The position numbers and the translations under genes were made by a program. The notes below the pieces were generated by a model. It ran no database searches. It was not told where the DNA came from and saw only the letters and a list, made by a program, of their open reading frames with translations. Below are positions 1 to 11,675 of a stretch of DNA of 48,942 nt, one piece after another. Within the stretch, counting starts at the first letter, position 1, and each line of letters starts with the position of its first letter. Source of the stretch: Candolleomyces eurysporus (Eukaryota; Basidiomycota; Agaricomycetes; Agaricales; Psathyrellaceae); the NCBI GenBank assembly GCA_027579435.1, contig JANBPK010000957.1, positions 1 to 48,942 on the forward strand, read 5' to 3'.

Positions 1-261
1 AATCTCTGCCGCTTGGATGGGGTATAATACGTGCGAGGGCGCTTGAGAAAGGGCGAGGGGAGGGGGATGACGGGCTGCGGGCAATGTCAGAAGAACTCTG
101 CATTATGTGAGCTCCGTAACGAGCGAGTTCCAGTGAGAAACACCTTTTCGACGCGTTCGTCCGTCTCGGACGAGGAAGGGGTGGGCCGCAGTGGCCTCGG
201 ATTCTAACATGCACAAACAGCCGCGATAACTCTTGTCGTCACCATCATCTCGTCGCTGGAC
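1..261. other. Upstream flank of the Vps36 gene
   Basis: I see no supportable gene in this stretch. It probably holds the promoter and 5' leader of the Vps36 gene that begins at 262, and possibly the end of a gene outside the window. No clear TATA element was found. Confidence 0.4.
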
Positions 262-2630
262 ATGGCTCTGAGGCGATTCACCCACCAAGTCGACGGGACA
301 ANTCCCCATCCCGGCTCTGCTGTATACAGACTCTGAGCAGATCCTGTCTTCTCAAGATGGAGTCGGGATCTACGATGGGTGAGTGCGCATCTATCAATTG
401 AATTGTATAAGCCTAATCTAACTCTCCAGCCCTCAGAAGTCTACGCCCCACCAGTCGGGTAGCATAACCATCACCACACACCGACTCTTCTATATTGACA
501 ATCCCAACCCCGAAACGCGTTCCTTCTCCCTCGATCTGGGGTGTGTCGAGCGGACAGAGTACTATGCGGGGCTCTTCACCTCTTCGGCCAAAATCACACT
601 GTACCTGGATTCCCGGGGAACCTTGAACAACAGCTCCACGAATGCGGGCGATCCCAGTGGTATTGGTGTCGTCGGTGGTCTTGGCCCGTTCCAAGACGGG
701 GGCGTCGGGTTTGGCGGAAGCTGGGAATGCTCCATCTGCGCTTTCCGGAACCCCCCAGGCCTCAGCCCCTCCGCAGCTCGAATCTGCGGACTGTGTGGCG
801 TACCCAGAGACGCCTCGTCTGACGCCACGTCGTCGTCTGCTGCGTCCACGTCTGATTACCACCCCAGATCCTCGTCGGCCCCGCTATCGCTGTCGTCTTC
901 CCTCCCCTCATCCTCTTTCGTCCACGCCAGCTCGCTCAATACCACAGCGACGCCTCCCAAGGCTCGGGATGACTCTTCTCAAGACGGATCTATACCCTGC
1001 CCCGCGTGTACATTCCTCAACCACCCATCCCTACGCACCTGCGAACTATGCGAAACCGAACTCCCTCGTCCATCCAAGTCAAGGGGAACTAGAGCAACGA
1101 TCATGAAGTCAGCTCCCGTGTCCCGGCCTTCCTCTCCAGATAACGCAGACGATGATGAAGCGCGATGGAGGACGGAGAACATGTTTATGAAGCTGAGTTT
1201 CCGGAAAGGCGGGGATAAGGCTATGTACGCTACCCTGAAGAGATGTCTCAAGTCTAAAGCTTGGGAGGTACGTTTTCTCTTTCTTGATTTCCCTCTTTCG
1301 GGTTGGATGCTAATTGTCGCGTTCGGTTTGATAGGGTACCGGCTCGTCGTCTTTACTGCCCAGGGCGAGATCCAGAAACGATAACAGCGTAAACGATGGC
1401 CGGGAAGGAGGTATCGTTAGCGGGGAGAACGCTAATCGGAGTGTTGGTATATGTGAGTTATCGTGGTCAACATCTTCATTCTTTATTCTCATTCTCGACG
1501 ATATACAGCTGCGATCCTTCAGACAGTCGAGTCATCCGCACAAGACCGCTCAACTACAATGCAAGACGCTCTGCAAGACCTCGAAGCTCTAAGAGTGAAA
1601 GCCAAGGATATGGTCAGACTGGCTGCGGAGCTGAACGATAAGTTGACTGCAGCGGCTGCTGCTGCGAGCTCGGTATGTCACTCTTGCTCTTTCACCGCTC
1701 TCCTTGTTCTCCCTCATACTACCTAAGACCGAGAATGATTCTTACCTTCTCTATTCTAGGATAATATCAATGCCAACCCGAACGTACTCGACGAACCAGA
1801 AGAAGCCACCTTCATCCGAAACTCACTCACCCAACTCGGTCTCCAAACCACTTCCAACCTCGGGGGAGCTCCTGTTACTCTCGACATGATGAAAGACAAA
1901 GATGAGCGAAAGTGGTACGAAGAACTAGCAAGAGAACTCGCTCGAGTCCTCCAAGGCAGTCCCAAAGGCCTGATGAGCGGCCGACGGCGAGGCATCGTCG
2001 CCCTAGACGAAGTTTGGGGAGGCTGGAATAGGGTTCGGGGGATTGGTGAGTTGCTTTTTCCCCTGCCTGCCTGCCTGTATATACGCGTATGCTTACGAAC
2101 GAATTAAAACACCCACAGCCCTCTTACCGCCTTCGACTCTCCTCTCGACGCTCCCCTTCCTCCCATCATACACCTCCCCACCTATCCATACGCGGACGTT
2201 TAGCAAGTCGGGTCTCAAAGTCTTACACACCCCGCCCTATTCGAGGTCGGCGTTTTCGAACCGGCTTGCTTCGTTCCTCGTCGAACACGGCTACGGTGGT
2301 GGTGGGGATGGTGGGGGCAAGACGAGCTTGGAAGTAGCCATGGAGATGCGGTTGGAAGGAGAAGGGGGAGGAGAAGGGAATGACGAGCTTGGCGACAGCA
2401 ACGACATGGGACTGGAAGGCGGCATTTCGCTACCGCTAGCACAAGAGATGATTGAGGAAGCTGAAGAAGATGGAGATGTGTGTAGGGATGACGTTGGGTT
2501 GGCGGGTCTGTTTTCTTCAACTCCTGCAAGAGCAGAAGGAGGAGCAGGAGCAGGGGGCTTGGAAGTGAGGTGGTGGCCTAATTTGTTTGTGGGGTATGTT
2601 TGGGATGGGCATGTGTTTAGTGAAGAGTAA
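262..2630 (+). CDS. VPS36: Vps36, ESCRT-II subunit with GLUE domain and two NZF fingers
   Basis: Vps36 is the ESCRT-II subunit that binds phosphoinositides and ubiquitin at endosomes and helps sort cargo into multivesicular bodies. The gene has six exons; the first intron is 379-429. The N-terminal GLUE (split PH) domain reads through GVGIYDG and HRLFYID and ends near WECSIC. It carries two Cys4 NZF fingers, WECSICAFRNP...RICGLC and IPCPACTFLNH...TCELC, an arrangement known from fungal Vps36. The later exons (near WYEELARELARVL and WWPNLF) match the helical and winged-helix EAP45 part. The start is ATG 262 (MALRRFTHQVDGT). The frame then shifts by one base at the N at 302; without that N the text reads GTIPIPALLY continuously, so the N looks like an extra base. 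The C-terminal exon has an acidic, Gly/Glu-rich insert. Family assignment is firm; exact exon borders are inferred. Confidence 0.88.
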
Positions 2631-4207
2631 ATGATAGTCGGCGGTTTGACCGTACGGTAGGCGGTGTTATGCAGTTGTACGTGTAGGATAGAATATCAAA
2701 CATCAAGTGCTCGGATCCAGAGCTTACAATATCTTAAGTAGAAACACGAATGCTACTGCACTGCGACAGGGATAATATTGTCCCATACTTATACTTAACT
2801 GTAGTTAAATGTACTGGCCTCCGATAATTAACTTCGTGCTTGGAACTCGGAACGATAGATTGAATGAAACTAGTAAGCTATCCGAGCTTAATCTTTCCCC
2901 AGTAATCTCTCGAGCGCAACAAGTTCCATTCCACTGAAACTCTCCCTAAGTGCATTCCGTCAAACCTTAGTGCAAGCTGAACCTAGGTTGAACGTATTTC
3001 CACCGGTCGGTTCCGAATGCACAAAATAGATGACATGGGTTTTTTTCGAGGAAGGTCTCTATCTGTCTCGTTCCGTCCAATCGGAGTATCTCAAGCTCGA
3101 GGTTCGACATACATACTTAGATCGAGGGTCGAATGACGCCGGCATGACAGGCGTGTCCATACCCTCGCCGGAATCCCGCCTACGCTTTCGTACCTATCCG
3201 GCGTCGTGTCAATGATTGACACTTCAAGGTTCCACCGAAACGGAGAGGAGAACGTGTCAGGAAATCAAGACAAAAGGGATTAGATATCGAGAGGAGCTTG
3301 GAAGGCTATTAAGGTGTGTACGTACGTGTAGGGGAAAAACAATCAAGAAGATTAGAGGCTTCGAGAGTTCGAGACCACCGCTATAGCTGAGCTCGTCCAA
3401 GGAAGTTCATTATCTAAATAGCTAGGTTCTCCGGAACACGTTTTTAACGTACACAAGGCCTACATCCTTCCGAAAAAAAAAGANNCGAAAGACGGACGGA
3501 CTATTTACAACTGGGCAGATCAGAACGCGAGCGAATGAGGAATTTCCAAGTTTTCTTGCATACATATTTGAGATCTATAGACTTCGAGCACTATGTGGAT
3601 AAAACAGCCAGCGGAGCCAGTCGTCCCTTTGACGTCGTCTCGGTCGGACGGAATAACCCACCGGACAAACCCTCTGCGAGTCGCCCAGCCTCGTCGATAA
3701 TCGACCAATCGGAGCCAGCCGAACCCCTTCGACGAATCAGATTGCATCCCGCGCTCTGAGCCCCCTTCGTCGAACGAGAATGATTATCTTTGATTTGAGA
3801 AGTGGACGGAGGAAGAACCTGGATTCAGAAGGCACGTACTTCAAGTGCACTTGGGAAATAAGTGCTGAATCTAGGTAAGGTGCTCGTGAGGAACGCGGAG
3901 GCTAATGTGATTAAGCTCCAATCGTTGTGGGTGAGAGAGAATGGACGAATGGGCTCCGAGACGAATTGCATAAGCCAATGAAAATCCGAGATTTAACTCT
4001 AATGGTGAAGTGCCGGGCTTGAGTCGTTTTTGGCATTGGCCAATCGGGTTCAAGAATTTGAGGGGCGTGTGTTTAGGCGTTTTGTGGAATTTGGGAAGTG
4101 CATGGCGTTCGGGAAGTCGCTCGATCGGTGAGTTTGAGGCAATAGAAGTAAACGTGGACCTGAGCCTCCCCGCCTTGGTACTTGCGTCGAATGACCAAGG
4201 ACCGAGG
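2631..4207. other. Long intergenic region between convergent genes
   Basis: This 1.6-kb stretch lies between the 3' ends of the Vps36 gene and the rhodanese-fold gene. Short open frames occur on both strands but none shows a domain, codon bias or believable exon chain. It contains a poly-A run with two ambiguous bases near 3471-3485 and a perfect 17-base palindrome at 3206-3222. No tRNA cloverleaf was recognised. Confidence 0.5.
3206..3222. repeat. Perfect 17-base palindrome
   Basis: The sequence reads GTGTCAAT, one central G, then ATTGACAC, which is the exact reverse complement. It lies in non-coding DNA about 580 bases past the Vps36 stop. It could be a dimeric transcription-factor site or a small hairpin; nothing else in the region supports a specific role. 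Confidence 0.6.
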
Positions 4208-5386
4208 TTAGACCACAGACCCCGCACGCGAGACCAAAGACCTCTCTTCCGCCTCTGTACCCTGGGTGGTATCGACAGGAAGACCTACAAGTCTCCAGGC
4301 TTCGAATCCACCAATGACGTCCGTTGCGTTCAAGAGACCGAGTTTCTGTAGAGAGTACGCAGCGAGACTGTTCGATGGTCCATTCAATCAATGAGATGGT
4401 CGAGTGAAATAAACGCCCACTCACCTACTCGTATACCCCTCCTGACAAAACACGATAACCCTTATATCATACCTATCCGCCACTGTCAGCCTCGCATCGC
4501 TCCGAGGATCCAACCTCCACTCCAACACATTCCTCTCAATGACCAAACTCCCCCTAATCCCACCGTGTTTCGCTCTCTGCGCCTGAGGCCTTATATCCAC
4601 CAAAAACGTGGGAGCATCCAGGACTCCTTGGTTTTCCCCTGTCAGTTCTCTATACGCCTGCATGGGAGTGATACGCTGCAATTTGGCTCGAGCGTCCGAG
4701 AGGATCTGGGCGATGGAGCGGGAGCCTGGAGGAGGTAGGAGTGGGTCGATGGGTTGCCTCGCGGCTTTACGCACGACGTCCCAAAGGGCTGTATCATCGT
4801 ACGTCGATACGCCCAAATCTTGGATTAGAGCAGACCACACTTTCGGGTCTTCCGTTGCGGATGAGATGATCCTCCCGACAAACTTGGATGAAGTCAGGAG
4901 GGACCCTCGTTGGACAAGGTCGGGTGCGGACCCCACTACAAGCAGAGTAGTAGGCTTTGGAGGTACGCTTTGAGTCGTGTCTGCGATGATGAAGAGGAAG
5001 GAGTGTAGGAGGGGGTGGGAAGTGAGCGACTCTGCGATGAGTCGGATGAAGGAACCCGGGTCAGACGTGGAGTTTGTGGATAAGATAACTCCAATTTGGA
5101 CTCCATCTATGACTTCCTTCTTGTTTATGGCGCGTATCGTGGTTTCCTGTGCGACTTGAAGGCGCACATCGTCCAGTGTGCGCACTGGCGTGGATGCACT
5201 GAGGGCAGAGGATGCTGCTCTGGGCAAGAGGTCTTTGCCAGTTGACACCACATATGCAGGCACGGTGCTGGTAGACCTGGAGGACTCTGAGCGAGCTCCT
5301 TTGGCTGGACCACTTGTCTCGTAGTATTGCCCGAGCATGGCTGCAAGGAGAAGATCGCGTTTGGATCGCGTTGAATGCAATGACAA
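4208..5386 (-). CDS. Rhodanese-fold protein with a long N-terminal extension
   Basis: The C-terminal third is a rhodanese-like domain. FLVDIRP is the opening strand, and the active-site loop FCQEGYTSS supplies the cysteine that would carry a persulfide. The loop is completed across an intron with donor near 4427 and acceptor near 4373; the last exon reads SLAAYSLQKLGL, then VIGGFEAW, which is the usual end of the domain, and stops at 4208. The first 200 residues have no recognisable domain. The start at 5386 is the first ATG of the open frame, but the internal ATG at the MLGQYYETSG position follows a good splice acceptor, so an upstream non-coding or coding exon is possible. Substrate and pathway are not evident. 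A sulfurtransferase or thiosulfate-handling role is inferred from the fold only. Confidence 0.75.
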
Positions 5387-6080
5387 TCATGATGCAAAGC
5401 AGGTTCTCACGTTGTCGATCGGCAAGCTTACCGCCCGGATCGGGCCTGCGACTCGGAAGAAGAGGTGCACTCTAAGTGTGGGACGGCTCAGTCGGGTGAC
5501 CGATGAGGGGAAGCTGGGGCATTGATAGGTCCAAGAAACTATGGCAGTGCGCCGCCGTGCACGCTGTACATATGGTGCATCGAATCGATCCTTTTTGCGT
5601 AGAAAGAAACGACGAAAATTAAGTCCTAGCGTATCCTCGTATCTGTCTATTCCTTTATCGACTTTCTATCTGTTGACGTTTGACTCGAGAAGCCGGGGAA
5701 GTAAGGTTCAAAGTTAAGTGAGTGTACACGGTATGTTTGTCCCCGCTCAGGGTCTCCCGAAGGAATTGGACGGTAGATTCGTGAGTCGAGTGAGGAGATC
5801 GCAAATGCGCCACCTTTCCATCAAGTTGAGATTTTCAGCGTCCTGTTACAATGAAGGATTCATCTACTACAAAGACATGCAAAAGGTAACTAAAAAGACG
5901 TCCATAGTCCGGTTATGCCGTGGTAATGGAACAGTACTAGAAGTGTTACGTCTGAGTCCGATGACTATATATACAGAGAAGTGACGTGGCTCGTGTCCGA
6001 CAGATCTTTCACAGAAAAAACGAGACTCTATACACGCAACTCACGACGGTGTGACCCCCTGCGAGCATGTTGGTGCACGA
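5387..6080. other. Intergenic region
   Basis: No supported gene. It includes the likely promoter of the rhodanese-fold gene at its left end and the 3' flank of the NACHT-TPR gene at its right end. An open frame on the plus strand at 5718-5984 codes for 88 residues without a domain and is flanked by ordinary AT-rich DNA, so I do not call it. Confidence 0.45.
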
Positions 6081-8397
6081 TTACGGTATAGACTCCGTGG
6101 ATGGGGCTGACAGCCGATCTACTTCTTCTTCCACCTTCGAGATTTTGGAGAGATCTTCTTCCTGTCCCGTAGCATCAAAACGGAGCTGGAGGAGAGAAGT
6201 CAAGGAGCGGAGCTGTTGGACTCGATCCCGGTGCCCGACAGGATAATGAAATGCGAGAAGTTCCTCGCAGTAAGCTATGGCCTCTTGTAGGTAAGAGAGT
6301 GTTGGGCTCTTCCGGTACATCGCTCGGAAAATCATGAGAAGGTACTCAAGTGCAACTGAGTGACCGGGATGAGNGGGTGGTNGAAGTTNGAGTGNTTCAC
6401 GNNACATGGAAATGGCCTCCTCAAGGTCAGCCATGGTTCCTGTGTGCAGATGATGATCCAGGAGCGCATTGGCGAGTTTGTTGAGTGCGTACCAGCGATT
6501 TGGAAGAGGGGATGGTTGAAGTTCAAGTGCTTCACGGTACACGGAAATGGCTTCCCCAATGTCAGCCCTGGTTTCTGTGTTGTTATAACGATGCAGGAGT
6601 GCACCGCCGAGATTAATGAGTGTAAACGAGGATGGTTGAAGTTCAAGTGCTTCACGAGCAAGGGAAACGGCTTCATCCAAATCCGTGAGAGACCTGGTCT
6701 GAAGCGCACGGTGACGAATGACAATGCCCAGGTCTGTAATCAGGTCGAGGGTACCGGGTTGGAGTGCAAGTGCCTCGCGACGCAAATGAATGGCAGAATT
6801 GTACTCCGTTAGCTTAAAACAGCCTTGTCCGTGACTCAAATGAGTGACTGAACATCTATGGGCATAACGCGCGGCAGCAGACATCCGTTCCCTAGACCCA
6901 ATGAACAAGCCCGGATTTTGTCGCAGGAGCCTGAGTTCGCACTCAATGCAACGAAAGAAGAGGCGAACGTGATGGGACGGGTGTGCGAAGAATCCACCCG
7001 ATCGACCTTGCGTCATTAGGAAGTCGCGAAGGGAGGTGTGGCAAAGTGTGACTGGTATGTCGTCTGTCCCTGGAACCTGAATAATTGCTTGCAAGTTTAC
7101 AAGGACGTTGACAACCTCGTACGTGTGGATTCCGAGGAGCTCCGCAATTCCTGATGTCGAGAGGGGTTCTTCTAGCAGGGCAATGGTTGATATGATATCA
7201 GAGAAGTAGGGGAGGTGCTTGGATCGAGTCAGGGTTTCGGCGTAAAGCCCATCAAGGCCCGGGTTCATCTTGAGGGTCAAGGGAAGGCGATCCATCGGTG
7301 TCGTCGGGTGGCTGCCTTGGGTGTTCGCTCCCATGATGAATTTGAAAATTGCTGATGCAAAGATGAACGATCCTCCAATATGTTCAACAAGCTTGCATTT
7401 GTCACTCTGGGTAGGCCACTCTCCGTGTTGCTGAACGTATGCTTGGATGACCAAGTTCCGTCTACATCCAGTGTCGAAAAGGATCTGCAAGAAAGTGGCG
7501 ATGTCGTTGTCGGAGCAATGATCCACAAGGTTGTCCAACTGGACTCCTGGAACATTCAGGTGGGATCGGATGTGCTCTTCCACCCGACTCGTGATAAAAA
7601 CACGGAGGGGAATACGGGGGTTGTCGCTGAAGAACGCGAGCATTCCGTCAATGAGTTCTTGGACTTCTTCTTTGTTATCGCACTCGTCCAACCCATCCAG
7701 CACTATGAGAAATGGGCCGCGTGTCAACGCCCTGACCCTTTTCTTCCTCTGAACGACAGCTTTGAATGGTGCATACACCAAGCGCTGCATCTGGGTTTGT
7801 AGAGAAACGCCTCCTTCTCCTGGCATCAGCAATGCTGGGTCGGTTTGTACAGCTTCACGTATGAGGAGTGCGGTCTCGGGGATAACCCTTGCCATTTGGC
7901 TTGCCAGAGTCGTCGCGAGCCTCCATATCTTGCTCCTATCTCCCGCACCTCGGAAGAAAAAGAAGCTTACGACCGGCCTCTCCTCCCGGTCGGACGTGTC
8001 AGAGACCTCCTGAGATACGGAGGATTTGCCACATCCGACATATCCATGCATCCATCGTACATGAGGCTCCGCATCAGTTGCGATACCGCTCCTCGCCCAC
8101 GTATTAATGTTCTTGACCACCTGTAACCTCGTTCCAGGAAAGCAAGCGGAGTCGGGAGGTGATCGTTTTCGATCTCGAGTATGGGATGCATCGGTGATGG
8201 GCTGGAGGATGTCGGATAAACCTAGCGGTGAAAGATGAGTTTTGCGAGGTAACAAGTGAAGACTGGCGGTAAGCCGAACACTTACTCCTCTGCTCGCCGG
8301 CGCTAACAGTCAAGCTATGTTGATTGAGGTCTCCTTCGACTTGGTAGGCGACTAAATTCTGGATACGTGTGTTTCGGGAATTCTGGAAGAAGTTCAT
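6081..8397 (-). CDS. NACHT-TPR STAND protein (fungal NLR-like)
   Basis: STAND NTPases of this type are fungal NLR-like proteins, some of which act in self/non-self recognition and programmed cell death; the role of this one is unknown. An N-terminal exon (8286-8397) holds the NSRNTRIQNL segment. An intron at 8222-8285 joins it to SLSDILQPITDASHTRDRK, a stretch common before NACHT domains in mushrooms. The NACHT core has Walker A GYVGCGKSS and Walker B FLIVLDGLDECD, followed by ITSR (sensor). A winged-helix-like region follows (LEEPLSTSGIAELLGI). The C-terminal 220 residues are TPR-like repeats with the recurring REALxLQPS motif. The stop is at 6081. Several N bases at 6374-6416 fall inside one TPR unit. 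The start ATG at 8397 is the first one available but an upstream exon could exist. No effector domain (HET, lipase, kinase) was seen. Confidence 0.82.
6366..6670 (-). repeat. DNA-level TPR repeats
   Basis: Three near-identical segments start at about 6376, 6511 and 6631 (plus-strand text ggatggttgaagttcaagtg, with variations in the first). They encode the REALELQPS part of successive TPR units on the minus strand. The first unit contains at least six ambiguous bases, whereas its neighbours contain none. Confidence 0.75.
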
Positions 8398-8801
8398 GTG
8401 TACGTATATGAAGAACAATCAGAACATGAGAGACGACTGCGAGCTGTACAGTATGACGCCTTCAGCCGTCCCTGCGTTTCCGCTCTCTGAGGTGCTGAGA
8501 AGAGGATAGATAGAGACTTGAGGGCCAGACAGAGGGTAAGTAGGTGGGCAATCACGGCGAAGAGATGAAGGTACTGCTGTGAACCCTCTGGGAACTCCTG
8601 CCCAATCAGGGCGACAGGGGCCTAAGCTACAGGCTCGAAGTCCTGATTCATTAGTTTTTAGAGACGGCAGGACACTGGCAGTTGTTGAGAAACACAAGCC
8701 GGCTCCTAGTCCAGGTTTTCAGAAAGACTGATATGTCTATATTATGTTGTACAATTCGAGTCATACTACTAGTTCGTTCGATTCCGTATACTAAATATCC
8801 A
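8398..8801. other. Intergenic region between NACHT-TPR and makorin genes
   Basis: Both neighbours are on the minus strand, so this holds the 3' end of the makorin transcript and the promoter of the NACHT-TPR gene. An open minus frame at 8419-8697 lacks an ATG start and any recognisable domain. It could contain a leader exon of the NACHT-TPR gene, but I cannot show it. Confidence 0.4.
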
Positions 8802-11422
8802 TCAAGAAGAGAAAATCAAAATAGAGTGTTGCAACAAGGATCTATCTTGGGTCGACGTTGGAGACGATGGCTGCTGCTCCTCGATCTGTGTAGCACTTGC
8901 GTTGTTGGCACGGGCGGAAGAGGCCTCCGCTGGACCTGCGGCAGGTGCTGTGTTAGTCGCGATGACGCGACCTCGTCCATCAGTCGTGAATCCGCCGTTC
9001 CCTCCGGAGGCTGTTGAAGCAACAGCAGGAACAGCTGCTTCTGAAGCATTAGCCTTCCGAGAGCCTGACATGCTGGGAGCGCCGGCTCGAGAACTAGAAG
9101 GGGAGGTAGGAGGAGATGCAGCTGAGTTTGGGGATGCAGAGGCCCCGTTGGTCTCATTCGAAGAGTTGGAAGAGGTTGTCCAAACTACTCGGCCTCGACC
9201 GTCAGTGACGAATGGCGGTGGGGTGACCAGACTGGCGTTGGAGGAAGAAGACTCTGAAGTTGGGGTGTCAGTGGAGGGATCTGTGACCACTGAAAGATCC
9301 AGCGACCTTGCTGGACCTTCAGAGGCGGACTGTTGTCCGGAGGAGGATGGTGCTGTCTGAAGTTGGTATGCCAGCTCGGGGTGTCTTACAAGAGTTTCGA
9401 TCGAGGGATAAGTTCTTTCTGCTGCTTCAGAGTTGCCCCGATTGGCGGGTTGCGCTGGACCTGAATTAGAACGCACAGCCGAAAATGCCGGTCCCCGACG
9501 TAGAAACCCAGGTCCTTCACGGATCCGTGGCCTCGGAAGGATACGCTCCAGGTGACTGATAAGTTCAGCGTTGTCGCGATCAACTTGGGGACGAAGCTCT
9601 TGTCGCAGCAAGCTCGGAACTCGAAGGTCGTCGTCGTCGGAATCCGTGAAGTCCTCGTCGTCATCATCGGATGGGTATTCTTCACTGGAGTTGGATATGC
9701 TTTGGAGACGAGGCATATCGTCATCGTCGCTATCGTCAGCATAAACAGGGGCTGTTGTTCGGCGCCGATTGGATCGGTTTGAGCTGTTTGTCGTCGGGCT
9801 TATGGGCTCCAGGGGTGGTGGTGACGTTGACGGGGATGCTTCTCTTTGAGCCGTTGGATCCAATCGAGTAACATTGGCAGTCTGCAGTAGTTCGATGGAG
9901 GCCATCATTTGATCTGCCTGAAGAAAATCATCGTAAATATAGGGCAGTAGTAGCAATAAATGGGACTCACAAGGATCTGCAAACGCTCCATCGACTCTCC
10001 GTTTTCATTATTCTCTTGCCTGAGTCGGTCCTGGAGGTTTTGCACAGTTTGGCTAATCCTATCCAAGTTTGCACCGTCATTCATCGCAACTGTCAGAGCT
10101 TCCAGGGATTGGCCAATATCTTGGATGGTGCGAGAAGTCTGCTGGTTGTTTGCACGACGATCAGAGTTATCCTGAGCCTGGGCATTCGTTTGCTCGTTCG
10201 CCGGTGCGTCATTCCGGATTTGTCGAAGGGAGTCATAGGCCCAGGAAAAGTCGAACTGCCCTACACTGACTTCAACTCTGGGGTTAGCGGGCTGTCGGTC
10301 GGAAGCCCTATTAACGGCCCTGCGGATGGTCTCATTCTCGAATTCGGTAGGGTTGAAAAGCTCTAGAAAGGGAAAGGAGCCAATATCGAAAGGAAATAAC
10401 CCAAATCCTCCCGCAAATTCCTCGGTATCAGAGTCCGAGAACATGAAGAGGTTGTTAAGGCTTGTCCGAGGTCGACGACTAGAGGCATACCGCTGATTAC
10501 ATGTTAGCACCGAAAGCTCTTAAAAGACTGTATGCACATACTCTCATCCAAACGGAAGCACCTTCCTGGAAAACATGAAGTGTTCCATCCGGCTTCTCGT
10601 GCTTGTAGAAGCAATCCTTTCCGAACGGGCACATGGGGGACTTTCCGATCGATTTTTCGAAGTATCGGCACTGGACCCTCGCCATGCTCTCTCTGTACAT
10701 CTGAACGATGATATTCTTCTCCTCAGTCCCGTGCTTGACATAGAAAGAAGACGGGGTGATAAAGTTGGAAGGGGTACGGCACATGGGGCATTTCTTGTTG
10801 TTGCCCGAGCTCACAACATCAATAGATTTGCTGTTGGGATCTCTCCATTGCTTGATGCACTAGGAATCGGTTGCGTCAAACTACGAGAGAGTCCGAAGGG
10901 AGAAGATGCTCACTGCGATGCAAAAGACGTGGCTGCAGCCGCCCAGAAGACCGAATGTCACAGGCTTCTCCAGACAGATAGAACACAAATGCTCTGACTC
11001 CGAGTCTGAGCCGCCATCGTCTTCTCGTTCCTTTCCCTTCCCGTTTGGTGAAAGGGCGTCATCGGCAACATGTCGGAACCAGCATTCCTCTCCACGCTTA
11101 CAGAAGCCTAAGAGAACGGGTCAGATAACCTTCTGTTGGTCAAAGAGTGGTGATTCATACCGTTCGCATAATACCTGCAACGTTTCGCCTGATCATAGGG
11201 CGTCAGCAATACTCGTGTGGGCTGCTGCGTTTTTTCGCTGCTTCCTTCGACCTTGGCGTCGTCCTGAGGTGGTTCTCCGTGTAGAAATTTGCACTTGCTG
11301 CCTGCGAAGCATCCTCTTGGGACATTATAATATCGACATATCCCTCTTGGTTTGTGGGTCTGAGGTCGCTTCTGTGTGGCCGGTATGGTAGTTTGGGCAG
11401 TGGCTGCGTTCTCGCCAGGCAT
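8802..11422 (-). CDS. Makorin-type RING E3 ubiquitin ligase
   Basis: Makorins are RNA-binding E3 ubiquitin ligases. The order here is C3H1, C3H1, RING, C3H1. Finger 1 is CRYYNVPRGC...CKFLH (C-x8-C-x5-C-x3-H). Finger 2 is split by an intron (CRYYAN / GFCKRGEECWFRH). The RING is C3HC4: CSICLEKPVTF, CSHVFCIAC across a second intron, and CPMCR. Finger 3 is CRYFEKSIG...CPFGKDCFYKH, matching the makorin signature after the RING. A further intron gives VWMRRYASS and another joins the coiled region LQNLQDRLRQ to the tail. The tail of about 500 residues is rich in Asp, Ser, Pro and Ala, and contains two copies of TDGRGRV; it is much longer than in animal makorins. The start MPGENAATAQ at 11422 is the first ATG of the frame that contains finger 1; upstream open sequence allows a longer N terminus. 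Divergent from the Hfi1 gene. Confidence 0.87.
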
Positions 11423-11675
11423 TCTCGCTGCAAAAGCCTCTGGGATAGTGGGAGCCCCAGAGGAAGATGGGAGACGGAGGACAGGAGCAAGACCGGACTC
11501 GGTCGGTGGCCACTTAGGCCATGTCCACGTGATCCATTTCTATTATTATCACAACGCCGTGAGTTGTTCCCTCCTCTCGTGTCGGATGGTGCGCTGCCTT
11601 GATATCCTCCTTCAATTCTGCTGAAACAGCACCGCTCAGACCTCAGCCTCTTGATATTGCTGGCCTAACGTCAGA
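11423..11675. promoter_or_regulatory. Shared divergent promoter region
   Basis: About 250 bases separate the makorin start (minus) from the Hfi1/Ada1 start (plus), so both promoters must lie here or overlap the 5' leaders. Part of it may be extra 5' coding sequence of the makorin gene, because one minus frame stays open through it without an ATG. Confidence 0.5.

Noticed and set aside
413..862. Open minus frame of 149 codons across the Vps36 gene
   Set aside because: It is antisense to the GLUE and first NZF coding sequence and has no domain. The plus-strand exons explain the region.
3871..4424. Overlapping open frames on both strands near 4 kb
   Set aside because: No domain, low-complexity or mixed composition, and the right part is the last exon and intron of the rhodanese-fold gene.
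5718..5984. Plus-strand frame of 88 codons in the 5.4-6.1 kb gap
   Set aside because: No recognisable domain, no nearby exon chain and no promoter signal. Length is compatible with chance.
8419..8697. Minus-strand open frame upstream of the NACHT-TPR gene
   Set aside because: It lacks an ATG start and any domain. It could be leader sequence, but there is no support for a coding exon.
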